Source: Pseudomonas arsenicoxydans
GTDB taxonomy: Bacteria > Pseudomonadota > Gammaproteobacteria > Pseudomonadales > Pseudomonadaceae
NCBI RefSeq assembly: GCF_900103875.1
Contig: NZ_LT629705.1
Span: 386,501 to 450,500, forward strand
DNA length: 64,000 nucleotides
Direction of reading: 5' to 3'
Position 1 is the stretch's first letter; each line of letters begins with the position of its first letter. Of this stretch, positions 54,268 through 62,940 are shown piece by piece. The position numbers and the translations under genes were made by a program. The notes beneath the pieces are model-generated. The model did no database searches. It had not been told where the DNA came from and saw only the letters and a program-made list of their open reading frames with translations.

Positions 54268-55176
54268 ATGCTGAATAAACGCTACCTGCCGTCGATCACT
54301 GCCCTCCAGTGTTTCGAGGCCGTCACCCGGCATTTGAGCTTCACCCGGGCCGCCGAAGAGCTGAACCTGACCCAAAGCGCTGTCAGCAAGCAGGTGGCGC
54401 AACTTGAAGAGCTGCTGCAGCACCTGCTGTTCCGCCGGGTCCGTCGACGCCTGCAAATGACGCCCGCCGGTGATTTGTACCTGGTGGAAGTGCGAAAAAT
54501 CCTCACCCAGGTCGAGATGTCGACCCACTACCTGCGTTCCTACGGCGGCGAAACCGAAGTCTTGCGCGTCTCGACGCCGCCGACCTTCGGCGCGCGCTGG
54601 CTGGTGCCGCGCTTGAAAGGCTGGCGCCTGCGCCATCCCTCGATCCATCTGGACCTGTGCAGCGAACAGGAAGCCGACGACTTGCTGCAAGGTCGCAGCG
54701 ACCTCGCGTTCTACTTCGGCCAGGGCTCACGCCCCGGCACCGAATGCCTGAAGCTCTTCGGCGAAGAACTGGTGCCGGTCTGCGCACCGGGCAGCATGCC
54801 GGACACTCCGTTCACCGATCCCACGCAGCTCACCGACCTGGTCCTGCTGCAAAACGCCTCTCGACCCCAGGCCTGGCACGACTGGTTCGACAGTCAGGGC
54901 TACCACACCGAACACAGCTACCACGGCCCGCGCTTCGAAACCTTTTACATGTGCATCCGCGCCGCGCAAGTCGGCTGCGGCGTGGCTCTGTTGCCGAGGT
55001 TTCTGGTGGAAGAGGAATTGGCCGACGGCAAACTGGTCATACCTTGGCAGCACGCAATGCCCAGCACGGACGCCTATTACCTGGCGTATCCGGAGCATTC
55101 GGCGGAAGTGCCCAAGGTTCGGGACTTTGTGAAGTGGATGCTGGAGCAGATAGACAGTCCTACAGCCAATGATTGA
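54268..55176 (+). CDS. LysR family regulator divergent from amaB
   Basis: The product has 302 residues. The winged HTH (SFTRAAEELNLTQSAVSKQV, residues 24-43) is of GcvA/AmpR type, and the effector domain contains LRVSTPPTFGARWLVPRLKG. It is divergent from amaB with a 176-bp gap, the usual place for an operator. From memory the PAO1 gene at this place (PA4914) is called amaR and P. putida has PP_5259 at the same place; I infer that it controls amaBA. The inducer is probably a lysine-derived compound. Confidence 0.9.
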   Translation: MLNKRYLPSITALQCFEAVTRHLSFTRAAEELNLTQSAVSKQVAQLEELLQHLLFRRVRRRLQMTPAGDLYLVEVRKILTQVEMSTHYLRSYGGETEVLRVSTPPTFGARWLVPRLKGWRLRHPSIHLDLCSEQEADDLLQGRSDLAFYFGQGSRPGTECLKLFGEELVPVCAPGSMPDTPFTDPTQLTDLVLLQNASRPQAWHDWFDSQGYHTEHSYHGPRFETFYMCIRAAQVGCGVALLPRFLVEEELADGKLVIPWQHAMPSTDAYYLAYPEHSAEVPKVRDFVKWMLEQIDSPTAND

Positions 55177-55182
55177 GCCGCT

Positions 55183-55282
55183 GTAGGAGCTGTCAGTGAA
55201 ACGAGGCTGCGATCTTTTGACTTTGATTATTCAAAACAAGATCAAAAGATCGCAGCCTCGTTTCACTCGACAGCTCCTACAG
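55183..55282. repeat. REP-like element, family A, inverted pair
   Basis: GTAGGAGCTGTCAGTGAAAC on the left (one G lost compared with the consensus) and the full inverse arm ending CTCGACAGCTCCTACAG on the right. Confidence 0.9.
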
Positions 55283-55359
55283 GATCAACGCAGAAATCGC
55301 TGGCATTACCCATCGCCGATATGCGCCACTACCCCTATTCCATGTGGAGAACCCCCGTT

Positions 55360-56595
55360 ATGAGCGAGAGCGTGTTTGGCGATCGCATCGTGCAGAACCT
55401 GCTCGACACCGACTTCTACAAACTGACGATGATGCAGGCCGTGCTGCACAACTACCCGAACGTAGACGTCGAATGGGAGTTCCGTTGCCGTAACAGTGAG
55501 GATTTGCGTCCCTACCTGGCAGAGATCCGGTTCCAGATCGAACGTCTGGCCGAGTTGAGCCTGAGCGCCGATCAATTGAGTTTCATGGAGCGAATCAGCT
55601 TCATGAAACCGGATTTTTTGCGCTTTCTCGGGCTGTTTCGCTTCAACCTGCGCTACGTCCACACCGGCATTGAAAACGGCGAGCTGTTCATCCGTCTACG
55701 CGGGCCGTGGTTGCATGTGATCCTGTTCGAAGTGCCGCTGCTGGCGATAGTCAGCGAAGTGCGCAACCGCTATCGCTACCCGCAAGTGACGATGGAACAG
55801 GTGCGCGAGCAGCTTTATCGCAAGTTCGACTGGCTGACTGCCAACGCCAGCAGTGACGAATTATCCGAACTTCAGGTCGCCGATTTCGGCACACGTCGGC
55901 GCTTTTCGTTCCGTGTGCAGGAAGAAGTGGTGAACGTGCTCAAGCACGACTTCCCCGGGCGTTTCGTTGGCACCAGCAACGTGCACCTGGCACGAGAGCT
56001 GGACATGAAGCCGCTGGGCACGATGGCCCACGAGTGGATCATGGCCCACCAGCAACTCGGGCCACGGCTGATCGACAGCCAGATCGCCGCCCTCGATTGC
56101 TGGGTGCGCGAGTACCGCGGCCTGTTGGGGATTGCCCTGACCGACTGCATCACCATGGATGCCTTCCTCAACGACTTCGACCTGTTCTTTGCCAAGCTCT
56201 TCGACGGCCTGCGCCATGACTCTGGGGATCCGGTGATCTGGGCAGAAAAGGCGATCGCCCACTATCAAAAGCTCGGCATAGACCCGATGAGCAAGACCCT
56301 GACGTTCTCCGACAGTCTGACGCTGCAAAAGTCGCTGGAAATATTTCGCGCGCTGCGTGGTCGGATCAATGTCAGCTTTGGTATCGGGACTAACCTGACG
56401 TGTGACATTCCGGGTGTTGAACCGATGAGCATCGTGCTTAAAATGGCCGCCTGCAACGATCAGCCCGTGGCCAAGATTTCCGATGAACCGGGCAAGACTC
56501 ACTGCAAGGACCCGAATTTCGTCGCCTACTTGCGACATGTTTTCCAAGTACCTGCCGCCCCTTCCAGCGCATCCAGCCCATCTAGCAAGGAGTGA
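55360..56595 (+). CDS. pncB: Nicotinate phosphoribosyltransferase
   Basis: The product has 411 residues. The ATG at 55360 ([20 protein letters not shown]) is the family start; the frame opens 13 codons earlier. It has [20 protein letters not shown], the phosphorylated His in [15 protein letters not shown], and [20 protein letters not shown] with the phosphoribose-binding residues. It makes nicotinate mononucleotide from nicotinate, ATP and PRPP in NAD salvage. nadE follows with only 4 bp between them. Confidence 0.96.
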   Translation: MSESVFGDRIVQNLLDTDFYKLTMMQAVLHNYPNVDVEWEFRCRNSEDLRPYLAEIRFQIERLAELSLSADQLSFMERISFMKPDFLRFLGLFRFNLRYVHTGIENGELFIRLRGPWLHVILFEVPLLAIVSEVRNRYRYPQVTMEQVREQLYRKFDWLTANASSDELSELQVADFGTRRRFSFRVQEEVVNVLKHDFPGRFVGTSNVHLARELDMKPLGTMAHEWIMAHQQLGPRLIDSQIAALDCWVREYRGLLGIALTDCITMDAFLNDFDLFFAKLFDGLRHDSGDPVIWAEKAIAHYQKLGIDPMSKTLTFSDSLTLQKSLEIFRALRGRINVSFGIGTNLTCDIPGVEPMSIVLKMAACNDQPVAKISDEPGKTHCKDPNFVAYLRHVFQVPAAPSSASSPSSKE

Positions 56596-56599
56596 ATTC

Positions 56600-57427
56600 A
56601 TGCAAGCCGTACAGCGTGAGATTGCTGAGCAGCTCAAGGTTCAACCGCCGTTCGCCAACCATGCCGCCCTCGAGGCGGAAGTCGCCCGGCGGATCAGCTT
56701 CATTCAGGATTGCCTGGTCAGTTCCGGGCTCAAGACACTGGTGCTGGGCATCAGCGGCGGTGTCGATTCGCTGACCGCCGGCCTGCTGGCCCAGCGCGCC
56801 ATGCGCGAATTACGCGAGAAAACCGGTGACAAGAGCTACAAATTCATCGCCGTACGCTTGCCGTACGAGACTCAGTTCGATGAACACGACGCTCAGGCTT
56901 CGGTGGACTTCATCGCCCCGGACGAACGTCACACGGTGAACATTGGCCCGGCGGTCAAATCCCTGGCCAACGAAGTCGCGGCATTTGAAGGCAAACACGC
57001 CGTCTCCGTGGACTTCGTGCTGGGCAACACCAAGGCGCGGATGCGTATGGTCGCTCAGTACACCATCGCCGGTGCGGCCCATGGACTGGTCATTGGCACC
57101 GACCACGCAGCAGAAGCCGTGATGGGGTTCTTCACCAAATTCGGTGACGGCGCCTGCGACCTCGCGCCGCTCAGTGGACTGGTGAAAAACCAGGTCCGTG
57201 CCATCGCCCGCCAATTCGGCGCCCCGGAGTCGCTGGTGGAAAAAGTCCCGACGGCCGATCTTGAAGATTTGTCGCCAGGCAAGCCGGATGAAGCGTCCCA
57301 TGGCGTGACCTACGCCGAGATCGATGCGTTCTTGCACGGACAGCCAGTGCGTGAGGAAGCGTTCAAGATCATTTGTGACACGTACAAGAAGACTCATCAC
57401 AAACGAGTGATGCCGTTCGCACCGTAA
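56600..57427 (+). CDS. nadE: NH3-dependent NAD+ synthetase
   Basis: The product has 275 residues. I chose the ATG at 56600 behind AAGGAGTGAATTC, just after the pncB stop; the frame opens 39 codons earlier inside pncB. The ATP pyrophosphatase motif [13 protein letters not shown] lies near residue 50, followed by [20 protein letters not shown] and [20 protein letters not shown], with the catalytic residues of the ammonia-dependent form. No glutaminase domain is present. It completes NAD synthesis from deamido-NAD, forming an operon with pncB. Confidence 0.96.
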   Translation: MQAVQREIAEQLKVQPPFANHAALEAEVARRISFIQDCLVSSGLKTLVLGISGGVDSLTAGLLAQRAMRELREKTGDKSYKFIAVRLPYETQFDEHDAQASVDFIAPDERHTVNIGPAVKSLANEVAAFEGKHAVSVDFVLGNTKARMRMVAQYTIAGAAHGLVIGTDHAAEAVMGFFTKFGDGACDLAPLSGLVKNQVRAIARQFGAPESLVEKVPTADLEDLSPGKPDEASHGVTYAEIDAFLHGQPVREEAFKIICDTYKKTHHKRVMPFAP

Positions 57428-57450
57428 ACGCCAAGCTCGTGTAGGACCGG

Positions 57451-57556
57451 TGTAGGAGCTGTCGAGTGAAACGAGGCTGCGATCTTTTGATCTTGATCTT
57501 TAAAAAAAAACAAGATCAAAAGATCGCAGCCTCGTTTCACTCGACAGCTCCTACAG
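57451..57556. repeat. REP-like element, family A, inverted pair
   Basis: TGTAGGAGCTGTCGAGTGAA and its full inverse around an AT-rich loop containing one GATCTT-GATCTT and a run of nine A. Confidence 0.9.
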
Positions 57557-57571
57557 GGATGAGCCAGCCAT

Positions 57572-57603
57572 AAAAAAAGCGTCCCGAGGGGACGCTTTTT
57601 TTA
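57572..57603 (-). terminator. Rho-independent terminator of azurin gene
   Basis: AAAAAAAGCGTCCC pairs with GGGACGCTTTTTTT around GAG; the T/A runs make it bidirectional, serving azu (minus) and possibly nadE (plus). Confidence 0.9.
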
Positions 57604-57617
57604 TGAGCTTGATTCGA

Positions 57618-58064
57618 TTACTTCAGGGTGACAGTGCCTTTCATCATCGAGATGTGGCCTGGGAACGAGCAGAAGAAACCGTAGCTTTCCCCTGCGGCCA
57701 GTTTCGATACGTCAAAGGTCACCGAATCCGTCTCGCCGGCACCAATGACTTTGGTGTGGGCGATGATGCGCGCATCACCTTCTTTCAAGTAGTTCTTGTC
57801 GATACCGGCTGACAATCCGTCGGTAGCAATCGGTTGCATATCAGCTGTTTTACTCAGCACCCAGTTATGGCCCATGACGTTTTTCGGCAGGCTGCCGGAG
57901 TGCTTCAGGTCCACGGTGAACGTCTTGCAACTCTTGTCGATGCTGATTTCCTTGGTGTCATAGGACATCTGATCAGTCGAGTCGACAGTGACCTTGCATT
58001 CAGCAGCCATCAATTGACTGCTGGCCAGTGTCAGCAGGGATACCGCAACAAGTTTGGCAAACAT
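57618..58064 (-). CDS. azu: Azurin
   Basis: The product has 148 residues. The ATG at 58064 gives a signal peptide ([21 protein letters not shown]) with a mature start [20 protein letters not shown]; a longer frame upstream lacks one. The blue-copper ligands are all visible: His in [11 protein letters not shown], and Cys, His and Met in [14 protein letters not shown]. The disulfide Cys pair (ECKV and KSCKTF) is kept. It carries electrons in the periplasm, for example to nitrite reductase or cytochrome c peroxidase. It converges with nadE. Confidence 0.97.
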   Translation of the reverse strand: MFAKLVAVSLLTLASSQLMAAECKVTVDSTDQMSYDTKEISIDKSCKTFTVDLKHSGSLPKNVMGHNWVLSKTADMQPIATDGLSAGIDKNYLKEGDARIIAHTKVIGAGETDSVTFDVSKLAAGESYGFFCSFPGHISMMKGTVTLK

Positions 58065-58258
58065 GGTGAATCTCCAAGGCAGGGTTAACAGAAGTGCGAA
58101 TGGACAGAAGACTGCCTGAAAACTTCGCAAGTTCCTATGACCTGAATCAAAAATTGTATACAACTTTCGGGCTATGACACCTATCGAAACAATCTACCAG
58201 CCAGACGTCTAGGTCGGCCCTATCATCAGGTCGTCATCACTCACCCGGAGCGCCTGTC

Positions 58259-58348
58259 ATGTCCATCAACAGCTTTTTGTGCAGTTTGCTCGCCGCCTAT
58301 GCCTGTGGCGCCAGCGGCACCTTTGAAACACCTGAACGCGAAGTTTAG
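58259..58348 (+). CDS. Possible 29-residue small ORF
   Basis: An ATG at 58259 with GGAG 8 bp upstream opens a 29-codon frame ending TAG (MSINSFLCSLLAAYACGASG then TFETPEREV). It has one short hydrophobic stretch. It lies in the azurin-LOG gap with no known homologue that I can name. It could be a real small protein, a leader or chance. Confidence 0.3.
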   Translation: MSINSFLCSLLAAYACGASGTFETPEREV

Positions 58349-58407
58349 CCCTTGGAACGCTGCTTGCCTGCCTTTACTCTGTGACCATCCTGACCATGGA
58401 GTAAGGC

Positions 58408-58995
58408 ATGTCTTTAGCGTCCGTTTGTGTATTTTGCGGTGCCAGCACCGGCACCAACCCGGCTTATCGTGAAGCGGCTGTCGCCCTCGGGCAGGCATTG
58501 GCCGCGCGCAAGCTGACCTTGGTCTATGGCGGCGGCGCCGTCGGGCTGATGGGGATCGTCGCCGATGCTGCGCTGGCAGCCGGCGGTGAAGTCATCGGCA
58601 TCATTCCGCAAAGTCTCAAGGACAAGGAAATCGGCCACAGCGGCCTGACCCGCCTTGAAGTGGTCGACGGCATGCATGCGCGCAAGGCGCGGATGGCCGA
58701 GCTCAGCGACGCGTTCATCGCCCTGCCCGGCGGCCTCGGCACCCTGGAAGAACTGTTCGAAGTCTGGACCTGGGGCCAACTCGGTTACCACGGCAAACCG
58801 CTCGGCCTGCTGGAAGTGAACGGTTTCTACAGCAAATTGACCGGTTTTCTTGATCATATCGTCGGCGAAGGCTTCGTTCGCGAAGCACACCGTGACATGC
58901 TGCAAGTGAGCGAATCGCCGCAAACCCTGCTCGACGCACTGGATGCCTGGCAACCCTCGGTACCGCCAAAATGGGCCGAGCAAAAACCCAGCTAA
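58408..58995 (+). CDS. LOG family protein (TIGR00730-type)
   Basis: The product has 195 residues with a Rossmann-like fold. It begins [20 protein letters not shown] and has [20 protein letters not shown] and the family signature [16 protein letters not shown] with the catalytic Glu and Arg (MHARKARM). Proteins of this group hydrolyse nucleoside 5-prime monophosphates; plant-associated members release active cytokinins from their ribotides. In most pseudomonads the true substrate is undetermined. Azurin is encoded on the other strand upstream. Confidence 0.92.
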   Translation: MSLASVCVFCGASTGTNPAYREAAVALGQALAARKLTLVYGGGAVGLMGIVADAALAAGGEVIGIIPQSLKDKEIGHSGLTRLEVVDGMHARKARMAELSDAFIALPGGLGTLEELFEVWTWGQLGYHGKPLGLLEVNGFYSKLTGFLDHIVGEGFVREAHRDMLQVSESPQTLLDALDAWQPSVPPKWAEQKPS

Positions 58996-59063
58996 CGGCT
59001 CGGTGCCGATACAGGGCAGAATATGCGCCGCTCAACCTCACCTTCGACCCCAGAGGATCGCCC

Positions 59064-59252
59064 ATGGCTAAACCTAATTATTCCTTCGCCAAACGTCAGA
59101 GAGACTTGGCCAAGGAGCAGAAGAAAGAGGAAAAGCTTCAGCGCAAGAAAGCTACAGCTGAAGAAGAAGCAGCAGCACTGAACCCGGATGCCGAAGGCGA
59201 AGTGGCTACAGACGAAACTGAAGCACCGAAAGATCAGGCGCCCGACGCCTGA
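59064..59252 (+). CDS. Small charged protein of unknown function
   Basis: The product has 62 residues. The ATG at 59064 follows AGAGGAT; the frame opens 31 codons earlier inside the LOG gene end and is not taken. It begins MAKPNYSFAKRQRDLAKEQK, has a Lys/Glu-rich helical stretch (KKEEKLQRKKATAEEE) and an acidic Asp/Glu/Ala tail. Such proteins are common after LOG genes in pseudomonads. It looks unstructured or coiled-coil and binds nothing recognisable. Confidence 0.8.
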   Translation: MAKPNYSFAKRQRDLAKEQKKEEKLQRKKATAEEEAAALNPDAEGEVATDETEAPKDQAPDA

Positions 59253-59299
59253 GACCCTCAGGGCCCGATGATCTGATCAGGCCCACCGGATCTGTGTCC

Positions 59300-59326
59300 A
59301 GGGTCAGCAGTCACTTTGCTGACCCT
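59300..59326 (+). other. Hairpin downstream of the small charged protein gene
   Basis: AGGGTCAGC (59300-59308) pairs with GCTGACCCT (59318-59326) around 9 bases, but no T run follows. It may be a weak terminator. Confidence 0.4.
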
Positions 59327-59376
59327 CACAGTCCCTTCTGAAATACCCCATCCCGAACTGACTTGCACAAACCTCT

Positions 59377-59467
59377 GTGGGAGCGAGCCTGCTCGCGATA
59401 GCGGTGGCACATTCAGCATTTGTTTTTCTGATACACCGCTATCGCGAGCAGGCTCACCCCTACAGGG
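59377..59467. repeat. REP family B inverted pair
   Basis: TGTGGGAGCGAGCCTGCTCG and the inverse CGAGCAGGCTCACCCCTACA flank about 40 bp, at the 3-prime end of the transglutaminase operon. Confidence 0.85.
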
Positions 59468-59475
59468 GATCTGCG

Positions 59476-60366
59476 TTAATCCAGTGGCATCACGGTGACG
59501 CGGACTTCTGGGTCATGATTCCCGCCGCCCAGAATCACCCCACGCAATGGCGAAACATCGGAAAAATCCCGTCCCCAGGCCAGGGTGATGTGCTCCAGTG
59601 CCGGCTGCACGTTGTTGGTCGGATCGAAATCAACCCAGCCCAGCACCGGGCAAAACACCGAAACCCAGGCATGCGATGCGTCAGCGCCAATCAGTCGTGG
59701 CTGGCCCGGCGGTGGCTGGGTCAGCAGGTAGCCGCTGATGTAACGCGCCGCCAACCCACGGGAGCGCACACACGCGAGCATCAGGTGAGCGAAGTCCTGG
59801 CACACCCCGCGTCGGCGCTCCAACACTTCCACCAGCGGTGTCGCCACTTGAGTGGCTTCGGCGTCGAAGGTGAATTCGCTGAAGATTTTTTCCATCAATG
59901 CCTGGACGCCTAACAACAGCGGTCGCCCCGAAGGGAAACAACTTTCCGAGAATTCGACAAAGTTGCGTTTCAAATGCACGTAAGGCGATTCGAACCGGTA
60001 ACGACACGCTTCCAGCAACTCAGGCGAAAGTGGCTGGCTGCTATAGCTCAGTGCGTTACGGGTTTCTTCCCACGCCGGGGATAGATTGAAATCCAGCTTT
60101 GGCCGGGCCAACACCTCGACCGTGAGACTCGCGTTGACCAGCAACTCATCGTGCGGCCTCTCGAATGCCAACCGGGTCAGCGGATTGCCGAACACGTCCA
60201 GCTCATCGCGGCGCGAGGTCGGCTCGGGGCTGATCTGCAATTGCCGCTCGGTGCAGCGTTGCCAGGCACAGGCCCGCGGCCACAGGTGAGCCAGTTGCTG
60301 GGCCAGGGATACCGGGCTGTCGTAGTGATAATGGGTGTCGTGGAAAATCTGGTAATGGGCGCTCAT
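59476..60366 (-). CDS. Transglutaminase family protein
   Basis: The product has 296 residues. An N-terminal domain (YQIFHDTHYHYDSPVSLAQQ, 'bacterial transglutaminase-like N-terminal') is followed by a core domain with the catalytic Cys in RRGVCQDFAHLMLACVRSRG, His in GADASHAWVSVFCPVLG and Asp in WVDFDPTNN. It is therefore a probable active Cys protease/ligase. It starts one base inside the stop of the ATP-grasp/alpha-E gene, and shares an operon with a second, larger transglutaminase. The substrates are unknown. Confidence 0.92.
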   Translation of the reverse strand: MSAHYQIFHDTHYHYDSPVSLAQQLAHLWPRACAWQRCTERQLQISPEPTSRRDELDVFGNPLTRLAFERPHDELLVNASLTVEVLARPKLDFNLSPAWEETRNALSYSSQPLSPELLEACRYRFESPYVHLKRNFVEFSESCFPSGRPLLLGVQALMEKIFSEFTFDAEATQVATPLVEVLERRRGVCQDFAHLMLACVRSRGLAARYISGYLLTQPPPGQPRLIGADASHAWVSVFCPVLGWVDFDPTNNVQPALEHITLAWGRDFSDVSPLRGVILGGGNHDPEVRVTVMPLD

Positions 60367-62852
60367 CAGACGGACACCGTGCGCTGGCTGACATCATCGA
60401 CGTGGGCGAAATGGCGCAACGCCAGGCGATCCGACACTTGCCCGCTGGCATCGGCGATCTGTTGCAGCAAATCCGCAAGCCCCTCAATGGCGGCGCGAAC
60501 GCTGGCTTCACCGAACAACGAATTCTCCAGGCAGCCCAGGTCGAACTGCGCCAACCGTTCGACCAGTTGCGGCAGCCCGGCTTCGCGCGGCGCGCCAAAG
60601 TCATCGTTCAAACGCTTGAGCGTGCGGGTCACCAGTTTCAATTGGAACAACACCGCGTGAGGGTTTTGCTCATCGAGCAGCAACAGGTCGAGCACCGGAA
60701 TCAACTGCGCCACGGCCAGATAGCGCGAGCGGTAAGTGATGCTGCTGTTGCCCAGCTCCAGCAGCCATTCCAGCCCGGCCTGATCAAACGCGCCGGCACC
60801 GCGCAGAAACGCCGCCAGGCTGCCACTGAGAAACTGCAGTCGCTCGATGCGCCGGCCAATCATCAAAAAGCGCCAACCTTCGTCTCGCGTCATGTCATCC
60901 AGGGCGAAACCGGACAATGCCGCGAGGGACATCACCAGGCGGTTGAGGAAATCCAGCAACTCGCCGAAATCCGGCTCTTCGGTTTCCAGCTCCATGGCCT
61001 CACGCTGCAACTCCACCAACGCCTGCCAGTTTTCCCGCGAGAGCTTGCCCCGCACCTGCGATGCCGCCCACTGCAAACGTTGCAGGTTGGAACGCAGGCT
61101 GAACGGCCAATCGTCGCCGAGCAACGCGGCCAACAACCGCTCAGGCAACGCGCCTTCGTCCGGCAACAAATTCAGGCGCTCGCCGAGATCGACCGCCGCC
61201 TCCAGCGCCTGCGGGTCGTCCCCATCGACATAGCGCGCAAGCATGATCCGCAGCAGTCGGGCGCTGTCATCGCAACGTTCGCAATAGCGGCCGAACCAGA
61301 ACAGGTTTTCCACCACCCGCGACGGCAGATAGGGATCACGCCGCACCAGATCATGCACGCCGATCGTGCGCTGGGTTTTCCATTGTTCGCCGCTCGGCGG
61401 ACGATCCCCCAGCACCCATGTGTCCTTGCTCGCGCCACCGCGTTGCATCGACACCACTTCGGCGTCTGCCTCTGCGGCAACCCGCGTCAAACCACCCGGT
61501 AATACCCTATAGCCGTCGCGGCTGGCCACCGCATACATGCGCATGCCGATGGCGCGTGGTTGCAGCTGACCGTCCTCGGCCTGCCAGATAGGCGCCTGAG
61601 ACAACTGTGCCAATTCTTGCGCAACATAGGCATAAGGCCGCGCTTGCATGCGCTCTGCCAATGCCTGGCGCTGTTTTTCACTCAAATCCCGGCCAAACAC
61701 CGGAGCGAAGCTTTGCGATGGAAAGGCCGGCTTGATCAAAAGCTCGGGCAGTTTTTCCAGGGCTTGAGCCAGCACTGGCGCTTCCCCACACCACCAGGTC
61801 GCGATGGACGGCAGGATCAATTCTTCGCCGAACAGGAACTGATTGATCCGCGGCAAAAAGCCCAGCAACCCCGGCGACTCCAGCACGCCGCTGCCGAGGG
61901 CATTGGCCACCAGCACGCGGCCCTGTCGCACGGCTTCAAGCAGGCCCGGTACGCCAAGCGCCGAGTCGGTGCGCAGCTCCAGCGGATCGCAGAAATCATC
62001 GTCGAGGCGACGCATGATCGCGTGAACCCGACGCAAGCCACTGAGGGTTTTCAGGTAGACCGTTGCATCGCGCACCGTGAGGTCGCCCCCCTCAACCAGG
62101 GGATAACCGAGCTGACGCGCCAAATAGAGATGTTCGAAATAGCTTTCGTTGAAACGCCCCGGCGTCAGCAGCACGATCAGCGGCGCCTCATCATCGCTTG
62201 GCGCCTGGCGGGCAAGGGTTTCCTGAAGCGTGCGGAAGAACCCGGCCAGATGCTGCACCTTCAAATCGCGATACAACTCGGGAAACGCCCGGGACACGAT
62301 GGTGCGGTTCTCCAGCGCGTAACCGGCACCGGATGGCGCTTGAGTGCGATCTGCCGTGACCCACCAGCGGCCATCAGGCGTGCGCGCCAGATCCACGGCG
62401 TACAGATGCAGGAAGGTGCCGTCGGGCGGCGCAATGCCTTGGCAAGGCCAGAGGAAGTTGTTGTGGCCGAATACCAGTTCCGCCGGCAGCAAACCTTCGG
62501 CGATTAACCGTTGCGGACCATAGAGGTCCGCCAGCACAGCATTGAGCAAGCGTGCCCGCTGGGCGATCCCGGCCGATAACCGTGCCCATTCATCAGCGGC
62601 AATCACATGCGGCAGCAGGTCAAGTTCCCACGGTCGGTCAGCGCCCTTGGGGTCGGCGTAGACGTTGTAGGTCACGCCGTTTTCCTGGATCTGCCGGGTC
62701 AACAGCGCCTGACGCTGCACCAATTGCATTGGCGTGCTGCGTTGCAATTGGTCGAACAGACGGCGCCAGTGCGGGCGTACGGCGCCGCTGTCGTCGAGCA
62801 GTTCGTGATAAGTGCCCGCCGTCAGCGGGTAGCGGTCAAGCAGGTCAGGCAT
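60366..62852 (-). CDS. Circularly permuted ATP-grasp / alpha-E domain fusion protein
   Basis: The product has 828 residues. The ATG at 62852 (MPDLLDRYPLTAGTYHELLD) is used; the frame opens 7 codons earlier. Residues 1-490 form a circularly permuted ATP-grasp domain (ENRTIVSRAFPELYRDLKVQ, TPGRFNESYFEHLYLARQLG, RVHAIMRRLDDDFCDPLELR) that should ligate a carboxylate to an amine with ATP. Residues 505-828 are an alpha-E domain (LPSRVVENLFWFGRYCERCD) of unknown action. In many bacteria the two are separate genes. Both partner with transglutaminases in predicted peptide-modifying systems (Iyer and Aravind, from memory). Confidence 0.9.
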   Translation of the reverse strand: MPDLLDRYPLTAGTYHELLDDSGAVRPHWRRLFDQLQRSTPMQLVQRQALLTRQIQENGVTYNVYADPKGADRPWELDLLPHVIAADEWARLSAGIAQRARLLNAVLADLYGPQRLIAEGLLPAELVFGHNNFLWPCQGIAPPDGTFLHLYAVDLARTPDGRWWVTADRTQAPSGAGYALENRTIVSRAFPELYRDLKVQHLAGFFRTLQETLARQAPSDDEAPLIVLLTPGRFNESYFEHLYLARQLGYPLVEGGDLTVRDATVYLKTLSGLRRVHAIMRRLDDDFCDPLELRTDSALGVPGLLEAVRQGRVLVANALGSGVLESPGLLGFLPRINQFLFGEELILPSIATWWCGEAPVLAQALEKLPELLIKPAFPSQSFAPVFGRDLSEKQRQALAERMQARPYAYVAQELAQLSQAPIWQAEDGQLQPRAIGMRMYAVASRDGYRVLPGGLTRVAAEADAEVVSMQRGGASKDTWVLGDRPPSGEQWKTQRTIGVHDLVRRDPYLPSRVVENLFWFGRYCERCDDSARLLRIMLARYVDGDDPQALEAAVDLGERLNLLPDEGALPERLLAALLGDDWPFSLRSNLQRLQWAASQVRGKLSRENWQALVELQREAMELETEEPDFGELLDFLNRLVMSLAALSGFALDDMTRDEGWRFLMIGRRIERLQFLSGSLAAFLRGAGAFDQAGLEWLLELGNSSITYRSRYLAVAQLIPVLDLLLLDEQNPHAVLFQLKLVTRTLKRLNDDFGAPREAGLPQLVERLAQFDLGCLENSLFGEASVRAAIEGLADLLQQIADASGQVSDRLALRHFAHVDDVSQRTVSV

Positions 62853-62940
62853 GGAAAGCTCGGCAGACAGCAAAGAACGGTCAGACTAACGCAGGCTCAT
62901 GACACCCGGATAGACGAAAAATCCGGGCGTCGCGTACGGT

